A stretch of DNA of 64,000 nucleotides from Brachypodium distachyon (lineage: Eukaryota > Streptophyta > Magnoliopsida > Poales > Poaceae). The stretch covers positions 40,610,150 through 40,674,149 of the forward strand of contig NC_016134.3 in the NCBI RefSeq assembly GCF_000005505.3. Reading direction: 5' to 3'. The position numbers and the translations under genes were made by a program. Positions 48,262-59,634 of this stretch are shown piece after piece. Below the pieces are notes generated by a model. It saw only the letters and a program-made list of their open reading frames with translations, was not told where the DNA came from and searched no databases. Numbering within the stretch: position 1 is the stretch's first letter; every line of letters begins with the position of its first letter.

Positions 48262-51200
48262 TCAAACAACGTGGCACCGGCTGCAAGGCTCCACAACAGT
48301 TAACTTCACTTTAGAAGGAACAGCTCCCTCAATGTATGTCCTGATGGCCAAGAGCGCCTTACGAGATTCCAGGATAATATCCCTCCCAATTGGGAAGCAT
48401 TCACCAAACTTGTTGACAGAACACCTGGATAAACAATGTCCCTCTGTAGTGTCCAATGTAATATACTCAAGTGATGTTGTATTCACAAGAATATGGCATG
48501 CTAGCTCAACCAAGCTCTTTGCAGAGGAGAAACCAACGATCGTCACCCTCTTGAGCTTGTTATGGCGGTGCTCTGGCATCTGCCTCAGATCTGAAGGATC
48601 ATCAGCAAAGATCGATGGCTGCTGCAAGCTTGTCCACGACACCTGAAGACAAGAAGCCAAGATATTTCAATTTAGGGTTCCACCATAATTACTGATATCT
48701 TTGCAGGGTCAACAGTGACTTACATTCAAATAGAAAGTCTCCAAGGAAGGAGAAGCATCAAAAAAGGATATCACAGAACAATAATCATAGGTCCGGGGGA
48801 ATTTCCCTGCGACAAGATCAACACTCAAGTGCTTGAGGAGTGAAAATTTGCTAGGCATCATCGGTATACTGACCATCTGCATAGAGATTTCAGATTAATC
48901 ATATACAAATATATGGCTACTGTAATAGTATCACAATACACATCACAATTCCAGTCATCAGAAGATTTGGAGTATACCTCTCGACGTGAATGTACGAAAA
49001 GAGTCTCAAGATTTGGCGCACTGGACGGAAGCTCGGCACGAGCATAACAGAATGCAGCACGGCATTCTATGTCTAGCCTTTTCAATTGTAATGCTTGTCC
49101 AAGTGAGATTCGTACATGGTGGTGACCAACAAAAGTAAAACTGGAGAGATGTTGAGCGTCGCTTTCTATTGCCTGCAGTCTATTACATTCAAACACCTCA
49201 AGGTAGCTAAGCCGCTGCATCATACGAGATATCTTCAGGCTAATTATCTTAAGGCAACGCTTGAGTTTCAACTGCTCCAAAGCAAAAGAGTTGTGAAGAA
49301 GACAGGCTAACTCATCCTTTGTGATACGGACATCACAAAGATGGAGTCCAGTCAAACTTCTTAAGCTAAGCCTGACAGTGGGACGCAAGGCACAGTCAGA
49401 AAGGTTTAGATACCGAATCAAGTTTCAACTCCCATTCGATAAAAGTGACCATGGGAAATTGTATGTTTTTTTATTCCACGGCAGCTGGACTGAGCTGAAG
49501 CCAGCGATCAAGATAAGATGCATTAACATTGTAATTATAGAACTCAAGCTTGAATTTCTTCATGCCAGTGCCTGAGTGTTTCATTAAAATTTGGTCAACT
49601 TGGCTGCTGAGATCTTTTGCTGTTTCTTCCCATCCACGCACATTTTCATTCATGCACAATATCTTCCTACTGAATGTGAGGTTGGGATGGCATCTCCAGG
49701 AACGTAAAAAGGCATGCGAAATGCAGGCAGCTCGGGCGGCATCTCTCATTGACATTAGAGAATGTATATGACACCAGATTTCCTGCATCCAGAATGATAG
49801 GGAAAAACAGAACATCGTAAACTGAATTTGTCAATTGGACAAATAAAAATAATAGAACCACGTGGAGTAACATTCTACCCCACGTGCTTTCGCGTGATTG
49901 CACAAAATGCAATGCAATACAAAGGCATACATGGCATTGGAATGTGTGTAAATGTGCATGTAATGTATAGAGAAGTTTATTCCCTTAAAAGTCTTATCAG
50001 CGGTTATATATAAAAACTCTAAAAACTTCTTAGTAATGGCTGGTACTTATCTACTATGAGTAAAATTATTGTCTCTTTGCACAACTGACATACAACACTG
50101 TAGCAGTGTGTCCCACTGCTTTTTGACAAAATTGATTGGTTTCCCAGTTCAGCTATTGTAGGTTGTACATGGTTGTAGGCTCAGCCATATCTTGCACTGA
50201 CCATATTTCTTTTAGCAAAAACAATTATGGAAAAAGGTCCCTGCTGTAGCTTATGTAAGAAAAGGATGTTCTGGATTTCTGGTCTTGTTACTTGGCAACA
50301 GATATATCTTTCATCTGTATTAAATATATATATTTTTGAGAGGTCAGCAGGAGCTCTGCCTATTCATTAAGGAGTAACAAAGTTATTTACAAATAAGAAT
50401 GCCAGCCAGAACAATTTTCTGTATTACATACGAATGCAAATAAAAGGTAAGATTGTTTTTCAAAAAGGAGGGAACCCCCCAGCCTCTGCATCGATCGATA
50501 CACACAGCCGTCATATTATTAAAGTATCAAGCATCCAGCATACAAGTCTCAAAAGTTACAGATAACAAAATAACGAACAAGAGAACATCACACGCCCTCA
50601 AGTCGCAGACCCGCGTGCCATCATCACAGAAGGAATGCTGATGAACAAGTGATATTTTAGTGGAGTAAATACGCAGTTAGTGTTATTATCAGAAAGATTT
50701 TGTGGAACTATTGCATTTCAAGATCATCTACTAGTCTACTAGTTAAACCGTCAGTAACAACTGCACAAGGATAAATAATACAGAAGTGACAGAACTGTAT
50801 CGATATGCGTTAATCGTTAGAAATTGGAAGGAGTTGCATGCGATAGCATCAAAACTATCATCAGTAGATTAGTGGCCACATAAAAATGTTTACTGATCTG
50901 AGAACTATCAAGGATGGATCCTAAATGTGCATGGGACTTCCTTCGTAAGATGCGGAGGCTGAGGATAAGTAGCCTACTGAGGATATGTGCTGGAAAAATC
51001 ATTAAAATAAACAATCTAGATTCTAGACGATAGCAACCACAGCAAGAGACGTAAAGACCATTGCTAAGAGCCTTAAGAAAGGTAGCTCTACGAAACTGAA
51101 CTGTCATCACAGACAGTTTTCTGCAGACAAGTGGGAGCTGCATTAGGCACTAACACACTTGGACTGCAGAAGACTGCAGCACTCAAATATTTTTTTATTT

Positions 51201-52409
51201 AGCTTGCGCAGAAGAAGAAATTTGTGTAGATAGAGCAATTATAATGATCATTTGTTTGCAATATAGGTCTTTCGTTATTAGCATTTGTAATTTGCTTGGA
51301 TATAGGTCTTTCATTATTAGCATATGGTCACATACCTCTGGAAGGATTGGCCCCAGATATTTCATTCTTTTGCCACCTTCATAATCGCGATCTTCTTGGA
51401 AGGGCGATGACTTTCTTTTACTCACAGAAGCGGGAGAACCGTCTGCGAGACATAAGGCATGGTTATGAATAGCACACATTAACAGAGCAAAACAACTCAA
51501 CACACAGATGCACATGCTGAATTAATAAATTTCATATCTTATCCAACTTTTGGTCAACAGACTGATGATTTTTTTTATTGTTGAGAATCCAATTTGAGAA
51601 TGCAGAACAGTCAACAACTTAGAGTTAGAAACCCCAACTTGTTTCAGTTAATGGGGAGAAAGCTTGATTTGACCATACATATCCCTGCATAACTTTGCGA
51701 TCTCACCCAAGTATTGTCAATGCTGTTCAAACCAATAGAATATGATACGCTAGTCTATAATCCAGTACGATCAATATCATTTACCAATCAATTTTACACC
51801 AGCTTAACAGTGCATTAGCTTCCTTGCTACCTTAGAATGGTAGCACATGGGGCCTCCCAAATCTGATGTCGTGTTTGTCCGCTTAGACTCCTACAGGAGG
51901 CAGCGGTAAGGATAGTGTTCGAGTGGCTACTGATGTCGCATCCAGAACCAAAATGTACTGCTATATTAGTACAGTAGTATATCAAGTCAATGGACATTAT
52001 ATTTATCTTCAGATCTCCTTGAAATTGGCCCGTTTTATCTTCATGATGAAGCCCACACTGGGACGGAAAGGGGCTTGTCTTCTAACCACCAAAGTATACG
52101 GGTAAGATTTACGCTCAAATAAACATCGCGTTGCCAGCTTAGACCAACCCAAATGAATCTGCTTGCTCTCCACAAACTTAAAAATAACCAGCTTTCTCTC
52201 CCGTAAACGAATAGAAGCTAAAAAAAGGATCTTTTTTTTTGTACATACACAGCCTAGTCCTGTTGTAGGAGAATATAAAGAACAAGATGCAGGTGCCAGG
52301 GCAGAGAGGCCGGGGAGCTAACAAGAGGTGGCTTACCGTGGGCTTGGATTCGCTGGCGACGCCGATCCCGCTGCGCGGACATGAACCGCTTGAGCGCCAG
52401 AAGCCCCAT
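48262..52409 (-). pseudogene. F-box/LRR gene with disrupted reading frame
   Basis: F-box proteins are substrate receptors of SCF ubiquitin ligases. Exons 52409-52337, 51442-51336, 49782-48978, 48876-48724 and 48642-48262 have good splice sites and in-frame joins. They encode a basic N-terminus (MGLLALKRFMS), an F-box (LPEEIWCHIHSLMSMRDAAR to HAFLRSWRC, about 56-90), leucine-rich repeats (for example LTGLHLCDVRI, LEQLKLKRC) and an FBD-like tail (LKRVTIVGFSSAKSLVELACHIL). In exon 3 the frame breaks: after SPAAVE a TAA is reached (about 49471), one extra base shifts the frame, YNFPWSLLSNGS resumes in the next frame, then TGA, then NLIRYLNLSDC. As read, only about 164 residues are made. Either the copy is dead or these are sequencing errors; a short intron is not supported. 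Confidence 0.75.
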
Positions 52410-52616
52410 GATACGACGACGATGCCTTGGGTCGAGACACGAAATCTGTTTTCCTCTCTAACCTCTGCCTCTCTTTCGTTGCTCTATTTATTTCAATCTA
52501 CGGAGTCCGGCCTTCTAACAAATCTGGACCTCGATTTGAAACCAACAAGACACGAGGGATGAATTCGCGTCGGCGCCGGAAGGCGGGGCTTACATATCAG
52601 GGAACTCTCCAGATCT

Positions 52617-53537
52617 AATATTTTGGCCTGACGGATAGCCCTAAAACCTTGTTTGGTCATTTACCTAAAAAAAAAAGGTTTGTTTGGTCATGTACGGAGC
52701 TTGTCCCCATCGCCGCTGCGCTCGTCCTCGGAGTTCGTCCCCCTTGCCGCCGCGCTCGTCCCTGGAGCTTTTCGCCGGCGTGCTCGTCCCCTCGACACCG
52801 GAGATCTCTGCCACCTGGTCGTCCACCTCATCGCCGGAGCTAGCCGCCGCCTCGCTTGTCCCCATCGCCGCTGCTAGCTGCGCCTGTGCTCGCCGCCGAG
52901 GACCCGTCCTCCGCCGGAGCTCGTCCCCATCGCCGCCGCTAGCTGCGCCTGCGCTCGCCGCCGAGGACCCGTCCTCCGCCGGAGTTCGTCCCCATCGCCG
53001 CCGCTAGCTGCGCCTGCGCTCGCCGCCGAGGACCCGTCCTCCGCCCGAGCTCGTCCCCATCGCCGCCGTTGGCTGCGCCTGCGCTCGCCGCAGAAGACAC
53101 GTCCTCCGCCGGAGCTCGCCACCGCCGCTTGCCCACCTCCATGCCCTGGCCGCCATCTCTCTCATCTCCTCGATCGTGGCCGTCGACGGCGCAGCGGGCC
53201 TGGAGTGGGAGCGATAGCGTGAGGCGGGGAGTGGGAGCAGGAGATCGGCGCGGGAGCTGGAGGTGGATGGGCCGCATGGGGAGACGCCGCGCCGTGCGCT
53301 GGACGGCTCGCCGAGGACCAGCCCAACCAGTCCATGGTGGCGGAAGGGGAAGATGGAGAAGACGATTTTTCTCTTTCTTTTTTTTCTAACTGAAGTTTGA
53401 CCTCCTAACCAAACATGAAACTGGTTGGTCCCGCCCTTTTCAACCAAACATGAAAGCTGAGTGGTTCCACCTCTAAAATCTGGTTGGAGCCAACCCACCC
53501 ACGTCACTCGCCAACTAAACACACCCTTAATGGAATC
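52617..53537. mobile_element. Probable non-autonomous DNA element, GC-rich interior
   Basis: The left part has CCTTGTTTGGTCATTTACC and a second TTTGTTTGGTCATG. The right part has repeated AACCAAACATGAAA and ends CCAACTAAACACACCC. The opposed TTTGG/CCAAA words suggest the inverted ends of a DNA transposon, but the ends are not clean and no target duplication was found. The interior is a GC-rich tandem array, and the long open frames on both strands follow from it. Confidence 0.4.
52860..53119. repeat. GC-rich tandem array, four 65 bp units
   Basis: Units start CCCCATCGCCGCCG at 52860, 52925, 52990 and 53055. Each contains TAGCTGCGCCTGCGCTCGCC (or a close variant) and GACCCGTCCTCCGCC. The period of 65 is not a multiple of three, so the array was not kept as coding repeats. 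Confidence 0.9.
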
Positions 53538-54153
53538 AGGAGCGTGCTCCTTTTCTCTATAGAAAAAAGTTCCGATTCTACTTTGTATTGTCAGATTCTG
53601 ATGCTACTGTGTGCTCCTTAATCTATTGTGTTCATCGTGCGCATTGCTGAAGTTTCGTTCATGTTGGCTGTCTACCTAAGTGTATTTGGAGTAGTTGTTG
53701 ATTGTCATTTGGAGTAGTTGTTCGCACAGATTGTCAGTTTCTCGACGGATGTAGTTCCGCTGACGCAGAAATCTGAGGCTGGGAGCCTGGGTAGGCACTT
53801 GTTTAGGCAGCCCAGTACTTGTCTTTTCTGTTTTTATGTTGATCTCATTGTGTCGCTGATTCGCCATGTTTACGGAGTTGTGTGTTGTTTTGATCTCTGA
53901 GTTTTACTTTCTTGGTCAACTGAATTTATTTGTGAAAAACGAGCAGGGGTGAGGTGGGAGATGCGAGCCACTTATTTGGGGGTAGATGTGTGTGAAGTGT
54001 TTGAGGTTTCGGGTTCATCTTCATATTCGTTTGTAATTTGCCACACCTTGCAGAGTCAAATCTTTCTACTAATACCAAATTTTGCCACGCATAAGGTACC
54101 ATTTTTATTTTGCGGCAGCATTGATCTAAATGTTAGTTGTAACAAGTTATGCA
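53538..54153. other. Intergenic DNA without a recognisable gene
   Basis: AT-rich with only short frames. TTTGGAGTAGTTGTT occurs twice in tandem (about 53687 and 53709). Nothing else was recognised. Confidence 0.4.
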
Positions 54154-54638
54154 TTACACTACTACAGAAAAGTTTATCAGTAACGGTCGAAAAACAACAT
54201 CAGTAACGGTCGGGGCCGCCGTTACCAACTTCGTCGCAGTGACCGTTACTGATGCATATATACATCAGTGGCGAGCGGGCCGACCCAACCGTTACTGATG
54301 TATATATCATCAGTAACGATCGCATTGCCACATCAGTGTCGGTCGAGCGACCGATGCTGATACATTTTCGGTATTTAAAAAATAATTAAAACCACAGAAA
54401 ATACACATAATAATATATACAGCACAGAAAAATGTATCTGATCACAGAAAAATACATATAAAGCCGCATCACATCACATCAAATCACATCATTTAAAGCA
54501 TACAAATGTATATAAGCCGCATCATTTAAAGCATATAAAGAATACAAATGTATCTCACTTCACGACATTGATTACAAAGTGTCAAAATTTCATAGAAGCA
54601 TATAAAGAATACAAATGTATCTCATTTCAAGCTTGAAG

Positions 54639-56182
54639 CTATTGTCGTGGGTGAATCCTAGACACCACTTGTTCCACGCGTTCGTAGAAGTTCTCACTAG
54701 GCTTGATGACCTCATTGTTGATGAGATGGGCGAACTCCCTTTGAATGTTATACACGACCCATTTAGGTCGGTGTCCCATTGTCATTCGGGGCCGCCAGTA
54801 CTCTTCCATCGCCGCGACTGACCCCTTCCACTCAGGCTTGAACATGCTGGCATTCTCCATAAGGATGTGACAGCAGTAGTAGCCACAGAACACACTGCCG
54901 GGCGGCTGTTGCTGGCAAGGGAACCTGTGGTTGTGGTGAGTCTCGTCTTTATAGCCTTTACCAGTTAGTTTTCCCTTGCCGCCACTTTCCAGGCAGTGTT
55001 AATGACTGATTCGATGGGTTTCTAGAACTGGCCTCGAACACACTTCTTCGAAAGTAGTGAATCGAAGTAGTACACCACGGACAAGGCAAACAAATGAGTA
55101 GTGTCACCAATGGTCTCTGTTTTCAAAAGAAACAAACTTTAGTATCTAAGGGTGTATAAGAAAGACTGAATTAGAAAAAACAAACGGTTCCATATATAAA
55201 ATTGAACTTACTCCAAATTAAGGAAGAAGAGGATAAAGTCGTGGTCCGCGTATTTCTCGAGACATGCCACCAAGTATTTAGATGCCATGGTTCTTGAGGG
55301 ATCCTTTTCTGACTCAAGACCGATGTCACCGTAGTTGAACATCGCGGGGTCTAGAATGGCTACTTTTTTGACCTCCATTCGCCGCAGTTCTCTTATTTGG
55401 TAGGCAGACCACAGCCTTAAGAGGTTGACATCAAGCTTTTGGCGGTTGAAGAGGTGGAACAGTTCGTTGAACTCCACACCAAAGGTGATAGGACGTTCCT
55501 GAATGTTCCCGGTTTCTTGGTCAAAGAAACCATAGTCTTTTGGGATTCGAACATTGATTTGGTGGGCATGCTGTTGAGAACCAGCTGATGCTTGCATGTA
55601 GAACTGATGATGCTCTTGCATCTCTCTGGACAAGGCACGCAGGAAATCTTCGGTGACCAACGGTCTTTTAGGATAGTAAATAAGCACCCGGTCAAACTCC
55701 CTAGCCACGAAATAGGATCCGTCTTCGAATCTCTGGCCTTGACGGGGGTTCTTTATGAGAATGTCAGGCCTATTGTCCTCCCAGACTCCAGTTATGTCAG
55801 GCACATAGTGCATCTCATCTTGAGTGACATTGGAGGACTCCGTGATGGTCTTGCCGCCACGCCCCCTCTTTTTATGCCTCTTCTTATTGTCCCATGCCTT
55901 CTGCTTCTCTGCCTTGTACTTGTCATCGATCTTGCGGCCACCCATGGACTCAACGGCACCCAAGAGAGAGAAGGTAGGAGGGACGCTTCCAGCCTGTGCC
56001 GACCCTGTGGTCTGGCTATCTTTGAGCTGTGGAGGCATTGACATTGCCCGCTCTTCATCTCCGCCGGCATCGACAGGAGGTAGTATCCTAGGGGAAAGGC
56101 CGAGCGGTGATTGAGAAGTACCTTTGTGGGCGGAGGGAGATGGAGTCATAGAGGGCTGGTGCTGGTTGTAGAGAGATACCAA
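54639..56182 (-). pseudogene. CACTA accessory ORF with decayed Ulp1-like peptidase domain
   Basis: The 5' part (56182-55208) is an open frame of 324 residues: a disordered N-terminus, a basic KKRHKKRGRGGK segment and a region with WSAYQIRELRRMEVKK. At 55215-55208 TTGGAGTAAGTTC looks like a donor; an acceptor at about 55119 would continue to SVVYYFDSLLSKK, then a TAG. Further on, CQQQPPGSVFCGYYCCHIL matches the catalytic-Cys segment of Ulp1/C48 cysteine proteases carried by many plant CACTA elements, and the frame stays open to 54639. The His-Trp of the active site is not evident. Stops and a frameshift between the pieces make a working enzyme unlikely. Confidence 0.7.
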
Positions 56183-56464
56183 GCTCTTAGGTCACATAAT
56201 GCGGTAGTTTGGACAACCGCTTAGGATATCCACGCCTTCCTCCAGAGGTAGCAGGATAGCATAATCCCGATGCTCCTCGACGACGGAGTCCACCATCACA
56301 CTCACTTGTGCGTCGTTCATAAGAATGTCGTGCACCAGTGGCGGTGATTGTCTGGGCATCAGGCGGACAATGGCGCCTACAGGCTTCTCAGGCTTGTCTA
56401 CGTGGATACGACACTTCACCGGTGCCTGCGCGTAACAAGAAGAAGGGATATGTGTGTAAGATCT

Positions 56465-57748
56465 TTATTCATGAAGGTAAGGAGTGAAAAAGAGTTTGAA
56501 AAATATGCTTACAAGGATGTTGTCGCTCGGACCCGGATCGTTATACCGGATGCCCTCGCTTGGGTCCGGTTGGCTAGTGGGGGGGTTGTCCATGCTAGGA
56601 GCCGAACTATAACCTGGGGTGTAGGTGTCTTCGTCGTCCATACGTGTGTCGGAGGCGGCGCTGCTCTTTAGCGGGGTGCTCTTTCGCGGGGGAAGCGGAA
56701 GAAGAGGAGGAAGGAGGTTTCTCAAACCTTTCACTCCTCCCCCGAGTATGGCGTCAAAGGCGGGGTGGTCTTTGGCCAATGCCAACACCAAATGATGGAC
56801 GGATTGCACTGCATATTCTCGCGAAACCTCTTGAGACACGATAGATGCCTGCTCTCGCGCCTCTGCCTTAGCTTGTTCTATTATTTCAGCAGAAGCGGGG
56901 AGCTTTTTCTGGATCCTGCTTCGCTTCGGAGCAGGCCGGAAATAATCATCCCAGCAGGCCCCTTCGCCTTCAACTCGGCCACCTGCCGTAAGATACCAGA
57001 CAGTCTTTGTCGGCCTGTCCTTCATCACTTCTTCCCCATCGTCTTCGCCAGCTCTGGCGCTTTTCCTCTTGTATCTCGATGCACCGCATATGTGGCAGGT
57101 CTCATGGTTCTCGTACTCTCCAATGTATACCATGCAGTCGTTTGGACATGAATGATATTTCACGCAATCTAATCCAAGCAGGCATGTAATCTTCTTCGCA
57201 TCGTATGTGTTCTTGGGCAACTTGTTTGGCTGTGAAAAAACCGAAGCAAGGTAACTCAACAAGTCCGTGAAGCTCTTGTCTGACCAGCATGATGCTGCCT
57301 TCAGCCTCAAAAGTTCGAGCGCCACTTCGAGCACGTTGTTTTCTTCGCCAGCTCCATCATACAAGGGTGTGTTTGCGTCCTCCAACAATTTTTTGAACTG
57401 AGCAGACTCTGCCTCATCTTCGGGGTCCTCCAGCTGGTCCCGTAGGTACAGCTCATCTAGCATTTCGGCAATCCTACCACGTGGACCTCCTTCACGTTTC
57501 ACATTAGCCTCCTCATCGACCCTTGTTTCTTCCTCGAAATCATTCGCCAGATCATACCACAGGACATCATCATCTTCGCTACCGCTACTAACATCAACCG
57601 CATCCTCCCCGTGACAAGTCAAATGAGAATAGCCTTCCACAAAACCCGATGCCAGCACGTGCATATGAACATCTTCAGGCTTCATCATGCATGTGTTTCC
57701 ACATTTGCGACATGGACAACGCATCATCACAAGTCCTTTTCGTTCCAT
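56465..57748 (-). pseudogene. Truncated CACTA TNP2-like transposase ORF
   Basis: A 427-codon open frame. The N-terminal MRCPCRKCGNTCMMKPEDV and ASGFVEGYSHLTCHGED match the zinc-binding Transpos_assoc domain, although the usual start of that domain is missing. LLSYLASVFSQPNKLPKNTYDAKK and CLLGLDCVKYHSCPNDCMVY, then CHICGASRYKRK, are the lead-in to the TNP2 (Transposase_21) domain. Just after WYLT the sequence jumps to an unrelated tail (YFRPAPKRSRIQKKLP, then Pro/Ser-rich), so the catalytic core is absent, presumably by internal deletion. The frame is open, so a truncated DNA-binding-type protein could be made. Confidence 0.8.
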
Positions 57749-57944
57749 ATCACTTTTCGCGACTCCAAAAAAGACCGTCTATTCGGTTATCCATCGAGCA
57801 TTGATTCTTTACTTGGCGTACATCCAAGAACGGTCCTTCGATCTACAACACAATACACAAGAAAACAAACAAAGCAAAATAGTTAGCCTAATCATTGACA
57901 AAGGGATTAAGGTGTTAATTAACCGGAGCTAACTAAAAATTTGA

Positions 57945-58160
57945 AATTAGAGACATTCGGAGAGAAATTGGAGGTCGGCGAGAAAGATCGGGAGGGAGAG
58001 AGAGCTCGTAAGGGAGAGGAAAGGTCCGGGCGACGACGAGGAGGCCGCATTTTGGCCGGCGGCCGGAGCTCAAAAATTTGAAATTGGAGAACTTCGGAGA
58101 GAAATTGGAGGCCGGCGAGATAGATCGGGAGGGAGAGTGAAGCTTCGGGGTCGAAGATCG
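57945..58160. repeat. Tandem duplication, about 128 bp unit, in the CACTA element
   Basis: CAAAAATTTGAAATTGGAGA-type DNA followed by TTCGGAGAGAAATTGGAGG, CGGCGAGA and GATCGGGAGGGAGAG occurs at about 57936 and 58072, with differences. It lies between the TNP2-like ORF and the right subterminal repeats. Confidence 0.75.
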
Positions 58161-58244
58161 GAGCTTGCCGGCCGCCGGAGCTCCAAAAATGGAGCTCGGC
58201 GGCCATGGCCGCCCGCCGGCCATGGAGACGGCGGCCGCCGGCGC

Positions 58245-58264
58245 GGGGGGGGGGGGGGGGGGGG
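58245..58264. repeat. Poly(G)20 tract
   Basis: Twenty consecutive G in GC-rich DNA near the right end of the CACTA element. On one strand such a run could form a G-quadruplex. Its length is likely to be unreliable. Confidence 0.85.
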
Positions 58265-58773
58265 AGAGGAGGAAGGGAGAGGGAGGAGGGGCTACCTGGG
58301 GGGCAGGCCGGCAGCCATGGCGCCGTCGGGCAGCGCTTCGCCGTCGCCGGAGAAGAAGGGCCGCAGCTGGTCCGTTACGACGCGTAGCGCGACCAGTTGC
58401 GGCTCTGTTCTTCGTATTTAAACCACGATACTCATCAGTGGCGGTCGGGAATTGAGCGACTGTTACTGATAATAAGGGGTACATCAGTAACAGTCGCGTT
58501 AGGGTGCGACTGTTACTGATGTATGGTTCATCAGTGGCGGTCGTCTCTTAACCGACCGCCACTGATGTCTCTCGCGAGGTATGATGGTTCATCAGTGACG
58601 GTCGCCTCGCGCGACCGCCACTGATGTGTGGCCGGGCGGGGACGGGCAGACCCTGCTCTGTTCATCAGTAACGGTCGCGGCCGCGACCGACACTGATATT
58701 GTTCATCAGTAACGGTCGCGCCGGACCCGTTACTGATGTGTCGTTGCATATAGACCGTTTTGTAGTAGTGTTA

Positions 58774-58992
58774 ATAAACGCTAGCACAGAGTGCTCGTGC
58801 GATGCTACGGAACAAACTAATACATGACATACGAAATGATTCTATTTCATAGATGTTAACTATGCCAATGCATTTCTAATTCTCACTCAAAGTTTAGCGT
58901 CATGGAATAAAAAGTTCGTATGTACATATATAATGCAAGGTGGTTCTACTTCATGAACACAAATGCTAAGTTGCAGTTCTAAATCTTTACTA
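58774..58992. other. Short intergenic stretch
   Basis: AT-rich DNA between the CACTA element and a MITE. Nothing recognised. Confidence 0.4.
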
Positions 58993-59103
58993 CTCCTTCC
59001 ATCCCATATTAAGTGACTTTTTATTACATGTATCTAGACATTTTTTAGGCATAGATACATCCATATTTGGACAAATTAGAGTCACTTAATATATGTGACG
59101 GTT
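58993..59103. mobile_element. Stowaway MITE, right end eroded
   Basis: It starts CTCCTTCCATCCCATATTAAG after TA. Its core (TTACATGTATCTAGACAT and GCATAGATACATCCATATTTGG) is the same as that of the element at 25396-25508. The right end (CTTAATATATGTGACGGTTG) has lost the terminal GGGAG. Confidence 0.8.
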
Positions 59104-59525
59104 GCAATGATAGAAAGAACCGTAAATATCCACGGATGTTGTGGCCTCAGCTAATATGCTCCAGTTTACCGGTAAGTGTTATAGGTAACAAAAACAAGCT
59201 GAATTTTTTAGCACTCAGCTAGCCAATTGTCCCCCATATAACTGTGACAGGTATGTGGATTCATTATAATCTATACGTAAATACAGATTTCTTGATGAGT
59301 CTGCCTAGATATCGGAGCAATCTTGGTTCATACCAACCGACAAAAAAATAGATGATTATATATGCACCTGATCATATGTATTTTGGGGGCAACGTTCCAA
59401 CTTGCAATGATATTTTCTTCCTCTCCAAGAGAAGTTACAAGGGTATGCTTAGCAAGGCAGTAGCAGAAATGTTTGGTTCTGTGACATGAAATGCCGAGAA
59501 TGCAATCAACATTTTAATAGCAATA

Positions 59526-59625
59526 TTATTTCCTGAGCAAACGACGTGCACGGTGATTTGCTCCTTTAACCCTGGAGTTGAGTTCATCCACATCATCCTC
59601 TAGACCATTCATCCTTTTGTTCTGC
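59526..59625 (-). pseudogene. Isolated terminal exon of a SNAP25-like t-SNARE gene
   Basis: After an acceptor (TTGCAG at about 59626, or GCAG at 59622) the frame reads QNKRMNGLEDDVDELNSRV, then KGANHRARRLLRK and stops at 59526. This matches the end of the second Qc SNARE helix of plant SNAP25 homologues (SNAP33 type, DVDELNSRVKGAN and a Leu-rich basic tail). No other SNAP33-like exon is visible in the 4.4 kb to the right. It is either a relic or the last exon of a gene that extends beyond the window. Confidence 0.55.
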
Positions 59626-59634
59626 CTGCAATTC

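Larger units (their letters stand above)
54157..58770. mobile_element. CACTA (En/Spm) DNA transposon, defective
   Basis: 4614 bp with both ends present: CACTACTACAGAAA at the left and, in reverse, CACTACTACAAAAC at the right. TTA on both sides (54154-54156, 58771-58773) is the expected 3 bp target duplication. Subterminal regions (about 54175-54360 and 58430-58745) are packed with ATCAGTRRCGGTCG words in both orientations. The interior has two minus-strand ORF regions: a TNP2-like N-terminal part (56465-57748) and an Ulp1-peptidase-like part (54639-56182). Both are truncated or broken, so the copy is non-autonomous but may be mobilised in trans. Confidence 0.93.

Noticed and set aside
49375..49530. 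Intron that would remove the F-box frame lesions
   Set aside because: The segment between the lesions is only about 50 bases, shorter than usual plant introns. A longer intron ending at CACTGTCAG would delete conserved LRR sequence.
52874..53522. Long Arg/Ala/Gly-rich frames on both strands
   Set aside because: Direct result of the 65 bp tandem array; the period is not a multiple of three.
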